A stretch of DNA of 64,000 bases. Origin: Paraspadella gotoi. Lineage: Eukaryota > Chaetognatha. Below are positions 46,025-58,489 of this stretch, piece by piece. Each line of letters begins with the position of its first letter. Position 1 is the first letter of the stretch. The position numbers were made by a program, and so were the translations under genes. The stretch covers positions 1-64,000 of the forward strand of contig CM119266.1 in the NCBI GenBank assembly GCA_051294375.1, read 5' to 3'. The notes under the pieces were generated by a model. The model was not told where the DNA came from. It ran no database searches and worked only from the letters and a program-made list of their open reading frames with translations.

Positions 46025-46388
46025 ATTTCATAAAAAAAATTATGCAATTTTGAAAAAATTATGCAACGTTAAGAAAATTATGCAAGTTGCCAAAAATTAT
46101 GCAAATTTGAAAAAAATATGCTAGTTGAAAAAATTTATTGCAAGTTAAATAAATTATGCAAATTGAAAAAAAGTATACAAGTTTGAAAAAATTATGCAAG
46201 TTAAAAAATAATGCAAGTTGCCAAAAATTATGCAAATTGAAAAAAAATATTGCGAGTTGAAAAAATTAAGCAGAGTTTGAAAAAATTATGCAAGTTAAAA
46301 AATTATGCTATGTTTAAAAGAACTTATGCAAAGTTAAAAATTATTGCAAGTTGAAAAATTATGCAAGTTTAAAAAAGTATGCAAGTCG
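46025..46388 (+). repeat. 17 bp minisatellite, AAAAATTATGCAAGTTG
   Basis: About 20 degenerate units with the core ATTATGCAAGTT. Single or few units also occur at 45700-45725 and, as ATGCAAGTTGAAAAAATG, at 21395-21440. Confidence 0.85.
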
Positions 46389-46499
46389 GCAAGATCCATA
46401 AAAGTGTTGGATGCCAACGACAACGACGACGACGACGTCACAAATCAGATCAGAAGCAATAGCGGACGGAGAAAAAGAGAGAGAGAGAGCAATATATAA

Positions 46500-46674
46500 T
46501 TAAAAGAGAGATAAGAAGCTGAACTCGTCCGGAGCCTCGGAGGGTAGCGCGAGCACCTCCCAATCAAAGGACTCGGTTTCGCGCCCTGCTTGATGAAAAA
46601 AAAACTGAATAACAATTTTTTTGGTTAAAAAAAAAAGGAAAAGAGAGAGAGAGAGGAGACGAGAGAGAGTGTGA

Positions 46675-46705
<31 letters not shown>

Positions 46706-48007
46706 AGAAGGGAGAGAAGAGTGAGAAGAGAGTAGAGAGAGAGACGTTTGCCCACCAACGAGACGCATTATTAGGTCACTCATCGTTTAGTATCGTTATC
46801 CGCATGCGTCGGCAACGGCGGTACGTGAATTGGGTCATTGTTGAATTTTTTTGTATACACGTAATGCATTATAGGTCATTTCCTCGACATGTGTTTACTT
46901 GTTGCGCCCGCACGACCACGAAATCTTTAAGTAATTATTGTATGCTTGGGGATTTTGTATTGAGATAAAATAATAAATGGCGATAAATAAAAGTTTTAGA
47001 CAAGAAAAAAAATAATCAGGAATTTTTCAAAAACGAACCGATCACACAAAAGATCATACAAGAGAGACAGACACACAGAGAGAGACCAGAGAGAGAAATA
47101 AGAGAGAGACACACACAGAGAACAGAAGAGGAGACAAGAGAGAGAGAGACAGACAGGAGAGGATCCACAAACAAGATATTTAGAACGTGATAGAAATGAA
47201 AATTAGGATCCCTATTAACAAAATATATAGTTGACAATACTCAGTTAACGACTATGATATTTTTTGATTTCCGCGAAATATTTTTTTTACCTTATCAAAA
47301 AAAAATTTTATTTCTTCATGTTTAATAAATTTTAATCTTGAATAAGAAATATTTGATTGTTCTTTTTTTTGGAAGAAAACCCAGACCAAGGTCAATTGTA
47401 TATTTGCATATTTAATTATTTATAAATAGTTAAGCAAAACTAAACATAATTATTAGTTTGAAAAAAGATAAAAAAGATTTAATATATACACTAAAAATAT
47501 TTATACATTTAATAATAGTCACAAAATTATCAGAATAACAAAAAAGTAATGTTTAATTTGACTATATTCTCTCTTCTCGACTCCTATTTTTAGATATAAT
47601 TTGCTAAAAGTGGGCCGAACCGGTCCAAAGTTTACAGTAATAAATAAAACCAAAACAAAATTATTTTTTTAAAAAATTGATAAATACATACATGCAGGTA
47701 TCGCCACGCTGTCACATTTAGCTGCAGCAGCATGTTGAACAGTATGCAATGTCGATTGATAGCGTTATTGTCTAAAAATGTAAACACGAAAGTCTCGGAT
47801 GTAAATTTGGGGTTCTTGTGAATTTAAAAAAATGGCGATAATAAAAAGTTTTTTAAAGGAAAAAAATATACCAGAATTTTCAAAAAACGAAACGATCACG
47901 CAAGAGATTCGTACAGGAGAGAGAGTAGAGCAGGAAAGAGATGAGAGAGAGAGAGAGAGAGAGAGAAGAGAGAGAGGAGACGAGGAAGAAGAAGCTGACG
48001 AGCTGAA

Positions 48008-48047
<40 letters not shown>

Positions 48048-48106
48048 CAGATGAGAGAAAGAGTATAGAGAGAGAGAGCGCGAGAGAGAGAGAGAGAGAG
48101 ACGAGC

Positions 48107-48140
<34 letters not shown>

Positions 48141-48640
48141 AGAGAGAGAGACGAGAGAGAGAGAGAGAGCCGGAACTCGATGGTGAAAAAAAGTGACTAA
48201 AAATTCAAAAAAAAAAAAAAAAGATAGAGAAGAGTGAGAGAGAGAGAGACAGGGAGAGGAGAGAGAGAGGAGGAAAAGTTTTCCCGCCAACGATACGCAA
48301 ATATTAGGTCACTCTCGTTATAATCGGTTATCCGTTGCCTAGCAACGGCGACGTGATCTCGGTCAATTGTTATTTTTTTTATACACGTAACGTTTCCGTT
48401 GCCATCAAAACGCGTTATTTAGGTCATGTTCCTCGATATAGTTGGTTGAAATGCAGGTCAAGTAAGATATTCTTAACATTTTCTCCAACAAATCCAAGAG
48501 AATCTCGGATGTAAATTTGGGATTTTGTATGTGAAAAAAAGCGTGAATAAATGGCAATAATAAAAGTTTTAGAAGGAAAAAAATAATCAGAATTTTTCAA
48601 AAAACGAACGATCAGGCATGAGTCGATCAGAGAGAAAGAG
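46500..48640 (+). repeat. Cluster of family G repeats and GA tracts
   Basis: A tRNA-like head (46543-46590) is followed by three bodies (46795-47160, 47760-48180 and 48290-48640), each preceded or followed by GA tracts. The bodies share GTCGGCAACGG or GCCTAGCAACGG, ACACGTAA, and GATTTTGTAT words. 47220-47700 is AT-rich with nothing recognised. Confidence 0.7.
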
Positions 48641-48644
48641 AGAC

Positions 48645-49271
48645 AAATATATATATATAATTTAAAGAAATAAAGAAAGGCAAAAAAAGTTACAATGGTT
48701 TAGCAATTGGAAATTTTCCAATTTTTCCAATCGCAGCTTGTAAAGATTTAATTATATTTGTATTAAAATTAAGATATAGCTTCTATTAAAAAAAATCCTT
48801 TGAGTTCCCATTTTTATTAAAAATTTAAAACAATTTTTTGAATTTCATCTTCAATATTATATACTGCAATATGTAAATTAGATTAAGGCATTTCTATATA
48901 CTAATTTGGATATTATAATGAGTACTTTAATCTCATTGCATATTGCAGTAAATCATAATGAAGTAGAAATTCAAACAAAAATACTTAAATCAATGTAATA
49001 TGAAAATTATCACAGCTATTTCAAGATGAAAAGCCATATCTAAATTTTTATACTATGATCGCACCCTTTTGTAAAACTTTATTCATAATTCATGAATAAT
49101 TTTTATTTATAATAAAAAACGGTAAGTCACAGCCAAACCTATAAAAGCGTAGTAGTTTTTATATATGAAAACAGCTGTGACGGACGACGACGACGACGAC
49201 CGACGACGTCACAAAGAAGCACCCTAAAACATTATAGAGCCTGACCGGCTTTCGCCGGTCAAGGCTCGATA
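48645..49271 (+). repeat. Hairpin-ended repeat (family H), left copy
   Basis: About 630 bp, AT-rich, with a GAC run, then CATTATAGAGCC and the hairpin at 49236-49266 (TGACCGGC, loop TTTC, GCCGGTCA), closed by GATAA. The same order, at roughly 85% identity by eye, recurs at 52590-53226. Confidence 0.82.
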
Positions 49272-49289
49272 AAAACCACTATAAAATAT

Positions 49290-52200
49290 ACAGACGCCTA
49301 ATATAGATATGTGGTCCCTCAATACCCAAAACAAGATACCCTCATTGATTAAATAAGTTTCAATAGCCAATTTTAACAAGATACCCTCATTGATTAAATA
49401 AGTTCCATAGTCAAATTTTAACCCGTTTAATTAAGTTTCCCCACTCTATGGTCCCATCCTCATTTAATGTACCAGTACATTTCCCAATAAGATTCGTATT
49501 TAAAACTTCCCAATTTGCCATTTAATTTTGGCAACTCAATAATCTTGTTCTAAGTCCTTTCTCAAATGGAATAACAAATTATTTTCCCACAGTCTTTCAA
49601 CTGCCGACTCAACATGCCTAATCCTCTCTGCTCTCATCTTGAATATAACAGATCTTAAAGTAAATCCTAATTTATTTCTTAACCTCACTTTAGCCCCTTG
49701 TCTCATTAAGCCTAAGCTCATCTCTCGTTTATCTACTTGCTTATCATCAAATTTTAACAATGTCACACTCAACTTCTCCCAAGTCTTAAAACCACTTCAA
49801 ACTGAGTCAAAATATGCCATCGTTCACGTGCTACAAAACTACAAAGATCACAATACCATCACCTCTTCCTACATAGGCATAATCCATGTATGCTGTCCAG
49901 AAATTTAAATTAACCTGGCGCCAAAATAGACGATCTAACATAGTAAGAAGTATCAGAGTACATAATTGCTCCCAAATGGCCTTCCACTCAGTTAGTTAAA
50001 CTAATTCCAAGTACTCTTTCCCATTTTCTTCATAATGCTACCACTCTTAAATTAACTCTCAATGAGATAAGTTTCCGCAAATGACATTTCACTCAACCTC
50101 CTATTGCTCCTTGTAACCTCTAAAATGAAGTCAGGAGGATGATCATTGGAACATATTTTCAACTTGCTCCCTCACTCTACATTACAGTATCAAATTTTAA
50201 CTATAATTCAAGGTGAGCGAACTAACTAGAATTATGTAAATTTAATTACATTTGCAAGGCCTATTTACAGTACAATCATAAGTAAAATTCAAAAACAGTT
50301 TTTTTTTAGATTGCGTGGTTCGTCTTAAGTTGTAAAGTCTTTTTAATCCTCATGGGTCAAAATAGCATAACGAATACTTTTATAAATAGGTTTTATACCA
50401 TGAAGATAAAATGATATCTATCATTGATGAAATCTCTGAACAATAAGATTAATTTTTCATTATAGAATACATATTAATTAGTACTCAAAAAACAATTATC
50501 AAATGTTCACGGATTCTAAATTACATAAATTGTTGCTACGCTCTCATATATAAAAATCCTTTTCCTCTGAGAGCGTGGAGTTTCATTCATTGGCATATTC
50601 AAAAATTGACCAACAGTCTCAATTCCTCGTTCTACTATATTATAAATGACTTTAAAACTATTCCATCTGAATCAGTCACATTTGTATTATGTAACAAATG
50701 GTAATTATCAATAGACAATTACCCGGTTCAAATTTGAAAGGCAAGCATGACCAAGCCCTTACAGGCCTCAGCATAAAAACCCGACCACATACAATGGTTA
50801 ATCCCGCTTACTTTTTGCCCTAAGGCTATCCAATCCATAAAAGCCGCATGCTTTGTCTCCGATAAGCTCATCTGCTAAAACTCTAGCAAAAAGTTCCCTC
50901 GGCATGTTAACAACCTTTTAATCCACATTATTCTCTGTGCTTTAACCTTATCTTCTGATATCCATTAATTGCGCTCCACCATTATAATAAGAATCCCTCA
51001 GCCTATCCTTAGCAATCTCTTTTCTACCCATAAAAAATCCAATTTTCTACTTCAGTTTCTAAAGCTAATATCTCCCCACGGAGGCGTCAACAATTCTGTT
51101 CTGTACCATAAAGCAGAGAATACAGAAATATATTAGTAACCTTTGCTCTTCCTAAGGTTGACAATGGCCGAGTTTTCCAGAGGGTCAACTTTGACTTGAT
51201 ACCTTAAAAAACATCAGCAAAATTTGCTTTTATTCAAATCACCTCGACCTACCCACATTCCTAAGACCTTTGCCATGTCTTTCCAGGTCCAGACCACAGA
51301 AAATCCTTTAGCTTTATCCTTCCAAGGCCCTCACCACAACCCCCACTGACTTACCCCTTTTAACCCTCTGACCCTGCTGCCTTTCCATAACGTACATGCC
51401 TTTTCCATTAAACCTCTCTATGATGCTCTCTGACCCAGGAAAACCCTAGGTGTCATCAACATAGACCCCTACTTTCTTCTCAACCCCTTTAATTTAATAC
51501 CTTCTTATCATTCTTATCCTTCCTAATGGAGTTTGCAAAAAACCTCAGCCACTAAAATATATAAGTCATTGAAGGAGAATCACCCTATCTCAATCCCCTC
51601 TCAACCAATATCTCATCAGACCAATGCCCATTAACTAATATTCTACTAGTTACCTTATTATAGAATGTCCTTACCCAACTAATTAAATTTCTACCAAACC
51701 AAATTTTTTAAAAGTTTTTAAACCATTACTGTGGTCAACCCGATCGAAACATTTCTCAAGATCCAAAAAAACAAAAGCGCCTCCTACCTCATGAATTCTA
51801 CAATTATCTATGACATCCTGTATTACATGCAAAATATCTGATATTTTTTTCTCCCTGGTAAGCCTGCCTGCCTGATCCTCATGCACCAATCCAGGTAAAA
51901 CCTCTAATCGTGCATTAATACAACCACTTATAATTTTATAATCTACATTTACTAAACTGACAGGTCTATAATTTTTGACATCCTCTCTATCACCCTTCTT
52001 ATATATAAGACGATCAGCTCCTTCTGACATTGACCTCGTCACCCTTCCACTCTGAAAAATCCACTCAATCACTTCCATGAAGTCAATTGCCACCAAACCC
52101 CAAAAGCATTTCCAGAATTCTGCAGGGAAACCATCAGCCCCAGGCGACTTACCCGAGGCCATTCCCCTTAGAACCTGTTCTACTTCTTCCTTTTCAATCA

Positions 52201-52583
52201 TTCTTTCACACCTATCTTTTTGCTGGTCAGTCAGTCTCCTATTCACTCTACTTAAAAATTCATTTTGAATATTATCATCAATATCCCCTTTACTAAACAT
52301 TCCTATATAATGTTCATGAGCAACATGAAGAACGCCCTCTGACCCTTTCCTAAGCTGACCTTGTTTATCTTTTAATGCATAAATTAAACTACCATTAAAT
52401 CTCATTTTCTCAACCCTACTAAAATAAGCTAAACTAGGTTCCCTTGTCTCAAAATGAGGTGCTCGAGACCTTATCCTTGCCCCCTCAGCCTTCCTCTCTT
52501 CTTCTTCTACTAATTTTTCTTTGACATAAGCCAAATGATCCTTATTAAAAATAGATCCCTGACCATTTCGAATTTCATTTTCT
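49290..52583 (-). pseudogene. L1/Tx1-type LINE, reverse transcriptase remains
   Basis: The longest open stretch (52534-51683, 283 codons) reads into a non-LTR reverse transcriptase. KSPGADGFPAEFW, then KNYRPVSLVNVDYKIISGCI, LPGLVHEDQAG and FVFLDLEKCFDRVDHS correspond to RT motifs 0 to A. Beyond the frame break the reading continues in other frames: GHWSDEILVERGLR with a stop where RQGD is expected, and YVDDT at 51449-51463 (motif C). No endonuclease precedes it, because the match ends abruptly at about 52583 (5' truncation). Several stops and shifts show that it is dead. The lower-coordinate part (49.3-51.3 kb) is its decayed 3' half. Confidence 0.85.
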
Positions 52584-52589
52584 AAAAAA

Positions 52590-53226
52590 GAAAAAAATAT
52601 ATATATAATTTAAAGAAATAAAAGAAAGGCAAAAATAAGTTACAATTGTTTACATTTGGAAATTTTTCAAATTTTTTTCAATCATGGCTTGTAAAAGATT
52701 TTATTTTTATTTGTATTTTATTTTTTATTTCTCATTAAAAAGGTATTTTGAGTTCCCATTTTTATTATTATGATTGTTAGAAAATTTTTGTTGAATTTCA
52801 TCTTCAATATTATATACTGCAATATGTAAATTAGATTAAAGCATTTCTATATACTATTTGGATATTATAGATGAGTACTATAATCTCATTTGCATATTGC
52901 AGTAAATCATAATGAAGTGGAAATTTAAACAAAAAATACTTAAATCAAATGTAATAAGAAAATATCAAAGCTATTTCAAGATGAGAAGCCATATCTAAAT
53001 TTTTAACTTACTATGACGCACATTTTGTAAAACTTTATTATAATTTATAATAATTTTTTATAAAAATTAAAAAAACGGTAAGTCCCAGCCAAACCTATAA
53101 AAGCGTAGTAGTTTTTATTTAAAAATAGCGTGACGCCGACGACGACGACTAGTCGGTCAATAAGGAAGCATCTAAGAGCACATTATAGAGTCAGGACCCG
53201 GCAACGCCGGTCCTGGCTCGATAATA
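52590..53226 (+). repeat. Hairpin-ended repeat (family H), right copy
   Basis: Direct copy of 48645-49271. The terminal hairpin at 53188-53219 pairs CAGGACC(C)GGC with GCCGGTCCTG. The bases differ from the left copy, yet pairing is kept. Confidence 0.82.
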
Positions 53227-54119
53227 ATTACTAGTGCTTCTAGCCATTTTATAAAATTTTGGTCCATTGTAAGTTAAAGTTTTTTCAGAAATGTATGAAG
53301 TTTCATTTGGGAAGGTTCTCAAATCAAACTTCAGACCCACCCCATTGACAAAGTTTGGGTCTACTAGTGCTCGTATGTTTATTGGCTTAATAATTAATTA
53401 GTTACCAAGACTCATAAAGCGACGGCGAACCGTTTCTGGCCCGCCATCCCGAATGACCGACTGACCGTAACCACCATCCAATCTACTACATCCGTTATAA
53501 TTTCAAGTTTTATTGTTTATTTATTATCCATTTCGATGTTCTTATGTTCATAATTAAGCCGCGCGATTTCACAAGCTTCGATCGTTATGGTTGTTTACCC
53601 GGCGTCGTCGCCATTGTCGTCGTCGTCGTCGTCGCATCTTGTTTGTTTATTTCTATTTTGTTTTGTTCCTTTTGTTCGTTTTTCGCTGAATAATGCAACT
53701 GGGGTTAATTCGAAATGAATGGCTGGTTGAAAGGAAGATGGGTTAAGCTCGGCACATCGTTAGTCGATTCGGGCGGGAAGAAATTTAAAAAGAATAATAT
53801 GTTTTAAGATTATTACTTAATTATAAGTATATATATGCGAGAAATGAATATACGAATTTGTTGTCGAGGTTGTTGTAAAGAATCAGCTGGGGCCTCGAAT
53901 AAAATCGAATAAAATAAAATGGTATCACTTCTCAAGAAATAAAAGATAAGTCAAACCCTCAAAAAAAAAAAAAATAAATAAAAATCGTTGGAAAATAATT
54001 AGCCGCAGGTTTGGGTTCCGAAGAGTCTCCATAAAGATCTCCGCTCGATCGAAGGAAAGGTGCTTGAGAGAGGATAAGTAGGAGTCTGCGTCGTTCTTAG
54101 AGATCGAGGAAGACTTTTT

Positions 54120-54855
54120 CAATGGAGATTTTCGTTCAAATCTGACTTCCAAACAATATAATTATAAATGCTCCTGGTAAAAAATCTGGTAAAATATCGA
54201 TGTAAAAACTCTTGATTCCGATCCTGTTGCAACTGAAGGGCTCGCATTTTTTTTCTCTTGTCAAATCATCAACATCTTGATATCAAACAAGCCAGAACAA
54301 ATAGACTGCTTCTGGATGGAAAAATTTTCTATCTCTGATTTTATATAGAAATGAAAGGGATTTTTTTTCTTGAAAACAATATAAACGTGCCTGAGGTATG
54401 TTCCTGTTCAACAAATGATGTCCAATTTTAGAATCCTTTGGCAAAGTGTCTGAAGGGCTCTCAAAATTTTTCTTTACATTTTATTTGATTATTTTGATAT
54501 GATACGATCATGGGAAAGTGAATTAGTCCATTTTGGTGAAATTTTTATTTAAAGTAAAAGTAAAAGAAGAGCTAACGATCGGAATTCTAAGAGTTTTCAA
54601 CCGGGAGTCAGATTCGGGAAAAATCTTCTATATGGCGAAAATCTTCCAAAGAAAGGGTGGATTTTCCGAAGATTTTGCTTAATATTTTCTATATTTATGG
54701 TCAGATTTTTTTGAAACTTAATATTAACAATTTTGCCATCATTCTATCTTGGCCGGTAAAAGAATATATTAAAAAAAACTTTGTTCGTCAGAGCTTAGTC
54801 CTAGGGGCAGTGATTTCTATTCGGGGATTTTCAACAATGGAATTGGAACTTAAAT
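54120..54855 (+). repeat. Unclassified dispersed repeat, copy 1
   Basis: It matches 61395-62880 in two blocks: TTCGTTCAAATCTGACT to ATAGAAATGAAAGG, and GTCAGATTCGG to GGAACTTAAAT. In the second copy about 900 bp separates the blocks. The minus-strand open frame at 53925-54152 lies at its left edge and is unrecognised. Confidence 0.65.
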
Positions 54856-55559
54856 AACTATTATTTATTTTTTTCTCACTGATAAATATGAGCCACGCTT
54901 TATTAAAAAAAAGGGTTGGCTATAGTTAGCCTATAGTTATCTTCTCCTTATAACATAGAACTCACTGGGTGAATTTCTATGCTTTCAAAATACGGTAAGA
55001 CATAATTTCTTTTACGTTAATCATTCTAATCATGGTATCTGCCCTAATTATTTAAGATGAAACTAAAACTAAAGATTAAATTGCTCGTCAGATCTATCGC
55101 GTTTTTTAGATATACTAAAGCTTAGGCAAAAAAACGGCACACTATATTTTAAAACTTTTTTCATTTTTTTCACTATTTTTTTCTCTCTTGAACCTTCTCT
55201 CTTTTTCTCTCTTTCTCTCTGTCTTTCTCCCCCTTTCTCCCACTTTTCTGTCATCATATTTCTCTGTGTCATCCCTTCTTTTCTTCCTTTACCTTTATTT
55301 CCCTTCCTCTCTATCTCTGCTTTTCTCTCCCTCTCTGATTCTTTTTCTTCCCTCTTTCTTATCTTTTCTTTTCTCTTAATTGTTCTCGTTCTCCCCCTTC
55401 TCCCCATATATTCATTTCTATCCACTCTTTCTCTCTCTCCCTGCAACTTTTTTTCCACTCATGCTCTCTCTTCTCTTATCTTTTTCTCATTCTCACTCAT
55501 TTTTTGCTTTTATATAATACTGGATGTATAAAAATCTTTAAAATTTATTGTAAACAATG

Positions 55560-56118
55560 GATGACTCTTCTCATCCTGGGCGACAAAAGACGGCTTCAGC
55601 TGGAAGATGGCGGGGTTCCAGAGCCAGCTGCCAAGCAGGAAAGAAGGGGACCAGGCCCGCCTCCTCAGCAGGAGAGAAGAGGGCAAGCTGCAGGAATGAC
55701 AGGTCTCGTCGACATAAGGGTCGCATTCCCAACCTCACCCAGTCGCAGGCCAATGACCATCCCAATGACCAGCTCCAATCTGCCACTGACCCTCAACTGA
55801 CGGCCCTAAAGGGGGAGGGGGCCAGCTCACTTTGAGCTTCTTTCTTTTTCTTTTTCTTTTCACAAACTTCAAATTTCCCTTTCATTTTCAAATACTAAAC
55901 TATAAATTATTCAAGTGTAGTTGTTATTAATTTATTTACTCCTACTATCATTTAGTTTATAAATTTATTTTTGGTTATACATTGTTCAAATGTAAAGTAT
56001 AATTTATTACCTCTGCATTTTCTTCTCTCACCTTTTATTTCCTTTCCCCCATGTCTCTCTCTATCTCCTATTGTTATCACTTTCTCTCAATTCTTTATTG
56101 GAAGCTTTATCCCTCTGA

Positions 56119-56159
<41 letters not shown>

Positions 56160-56300
56160 TTTCTGTGTCTCTCTCTCCCACTCTCTCTCTCTCAATGCTA
56201 TCCTGCCAAAACTTTTGTAATTCAAAATGTAAATTTGCACTGATGAAGAACGGAACAACGTTCGAAACATGTTTGCATTAATTTAATAAATAAACTCGTT
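55560..56300 (+). mobile_element. Hammerhead-repeat family, best copy
   Basis: It begins with a GC-rich part (55560-55835) that encodes short Arg/Ser-rich frames and shares CAGGAGAGAAGAGGGCAAGC-like words with 63.5 kb and 30.4 kb. The junction word CCAGCTCACTTTGAGCT follows, then 380 bp of pyrimidine-rich DNA with a CT tract (56121-56152). It ends in an intact hammerhead at 56236-56277. Penelope-like elements carry hammerheads in their terminal repeats; by that knowledge this is a truncated Penelope-like element. No RT or GIY-YIG endonuclease is present. Confidence 0.7.
56236..56277 (+). ncRNA. Hammerhead ribozyme, intact core
   Basis: Stem I strand TGCA (56236-56239); CTGATGA (56240-56246); one extra A; stem II GAACG (56248-56252) and CGTTC (56259-56263); GAA (56264-56266); stem III ACATGT (56267-56272), a palindrome; T at the cleavage position; stem I strand TGCA (56274-56277). 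All conserved core bases are present. Stem III is too short to close in cis but could pair between two molecules, a property reported for minimal hammerheads of retroelements. Confidence 0.82.
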
Positions 56301-56939
56301 GTGAAAATAAAAATTGTTTACCTAAATCTATTTACCAACGAAAAGAAAGGAAATCCATCAAATGTATTGTAAGAAAAAAAAATCTTGGGTAGCGTATGAT
56401 TTTATTCAAAGTTTGGTTGCCTAGCAGATTTAAAAAATCGACAGAATTTTGAGGAAATTTTTTCCGCAAAAAGCTGTCGATTGAGAGAAATTAATTTCCT
56501 GACGCTTCCCCTTTCAATAAAAGAAGGCGGTTTTTTTTAATTTTTCAACTTTAGTGTGTTTCTCATTTATTAAAACTATAAAATAAGTCAAAAATCGAGC
56601 TTTAGTTCAAATAAAACGCTCCTAACAAATCCTCACAAATTAAAAGTAGGCTTAAAAATTGTTTTGCAGCAAAAGTATTAAATTTTTTGCCCTAATTTTT
56701 TAGGTACCAGAATCACCGTTGATAGGGAATATTTTATTAGAATTGTGGACATTTTGAAGTATTTTCGTTTAACAACTTGTAATAAATTTAATCAATATTG
56801 TTGGTAATATTCTAGCAATATTGCAAAAAGGGTTTTTTTTGCTGAATTCCTCGATAGAAATCACTGCCTAGGATAAGCGCTCGATGAAGTAATCAGTTCA
56901 TCTCTCGCGAAGCTCAATCACGTTCCATCGATTTCCTCT

Positions 56940-56961
56940 GTTCAAGAGAAGATTGAGAGAC

Positions 56962-57020
<59 letters not shown>
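56940..57020 (+). repeat. GA dinucleotide tract
   Basis: About 60 bp of GA at 56959-57017, with an opposite-strand CT tract at 57125-57168 about 100 bp away, so the two could pair as an inverted repeat. Confidence 0.9.
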
Positions 57021-57022
<2 letters not shown>

Positions 57023-57120
57023 ATGTTGAAAATCTTCGCCTAAGAAATTTGTAGAATAAATAAGGATTCGGAGATTTTCAAATTTTCAAAAGAGTCTGTT
57101 TGTTTGTCCTGTCAAAATTT

Positions 57121-57166
<46 letters not shown>

Positions 57167-57479
57167 TTTCCTTTTTCACTCATTTTCTCTCCCTTCCCAG
57201 ATTTTCAAACTCTCAGTTTCCGATATCAACGCTTCTCGCCCCTCTCTTTTCATCATTTTTATAAATTATTTTTTTCTTTATATTTTTTTTTTATGAATCG
57301 AGAATTTGGTTAAAAATTTGTGATTTACAAATGTGAAGAAACTAAGAAACGAAGTAATTCTTCCAAGGTAAAAAAAAATCAACGATTAAACGATGACTCC
57401 ATCAATGACGTCAACAACGTCGACCAACTCGTTGGTCGTCTTGCAACGGCGACTCCGGTCGACGTCCGCCAAAATTAAT

Positions 57480-57620
57480 TAACGAGAATAGATGATGGAT
57501 TCCGATCGGCCGCGGCAGGAGCAGCTGGACCCCGGCGACCGTAGCAGCGGCTGCCGGCAGCAGCGTTGGTTGTTATTGTTATTTTCGATTCCAAATTTTT
57601 TTCGTCGAATCGAATGAATT
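57480..57620. other. GC-rich island, unrecognised
   Basis: GC-rich stretch with a forward frame MMDSDRPRQEQLDPGDRSSG starting at 57490. It is preceded by TGACGTCA and GTCGAC words (57400-57470). It could be a first exon or a promoter; no family is recognised. Confidence 0.35.
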
Positions 57621-57918
57621 TCTTGAGATTGAAAAAATGGATTTATTGGGATTTGGAGATTGTGAGGAAGAGACACAGACGGCTTTCACTAGAATTTCTC
57701 TCTTTTCTTTTTTTTCTTCTTTTTTTATCCTTGCCTTTCTTCTCTTTTACTATCTCTCAGTCTTTGTTTCTTTTCTTTTTTTTCCTTCTGGTTTTTTCTT
57801 CATTTTTCTTGAACTTTCTTACTCACTTTCCTCGTTCTTTCTGATAATTACTTTTTAGTTACTTTCTTCATTTTTCTTTTCTCTCTCTCTCTCTCTCTCT
57901 CTTACTTATTCCTTTCAA

Positions 57919-57920
<2 letters not shown>

Positions 57921-58015
<95 letters not shown>

Positions 58016-58075
58016 CTCTCTGTGTCTCTCTCTGTCTCTCTCTGTCTCTCTCTCCTCCTCCCTCCCTCCCTTTCT
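57921..58075 (+). repeat. CT tract with a GT-interrupted end
   Basis: About 80 bp of pure CT followed by CTGTGTCTCT units. Long Arg-Glu frames on the minus strand are repeat-derived. Confidence 0.95.
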
Positions 58076-58489
58076 CTCTTTCCCCACCTTCTGGTTTCAA
58101 GTCACGTGACCGTGGGCGCCTCTAATATTTAAAAAGGTTTCCCTCCGGCGCCCCGGGGTAAAACTAAAAAGGAGGAGGAGGAGAGAGAGAAAAAGAAGGA
58201 GAGAGAAGAAGAGGAAAGTCGAAGAAGAAGGAGAAGGAGAAAAAGAAAGAGGAATAAGGGAATTTCAAAAACTCAAAAAAACGTTTTAAACATTTATAAA
58301 TTGGGTAAATATAGTTTGGGTAGAAGCATAAAGGACATCGTTGAGCGATAAGAATATAAATGAATTGACATTGAAACGAACGAACAACATAAATAATTTC
58401 AATTCCCCGACTGAAGAAAAACATACCTAAGTGCCATGTCCGCCATGTCCGCCATGTCATGTTCAATCCTGTCTGAAGTCGTCGTCCAC

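Noticed and set aside
48645-53226. LTR retrotransposon with 630 bp LTRs
   Set aside because: The internal RT is of LINE type (KSPGADGF, YRPVSLVNVDYK, YVDDT) and on the opposite strand. No gag, protease or integrase is present, and the flanks end in a hairpin and not in TG...CA.
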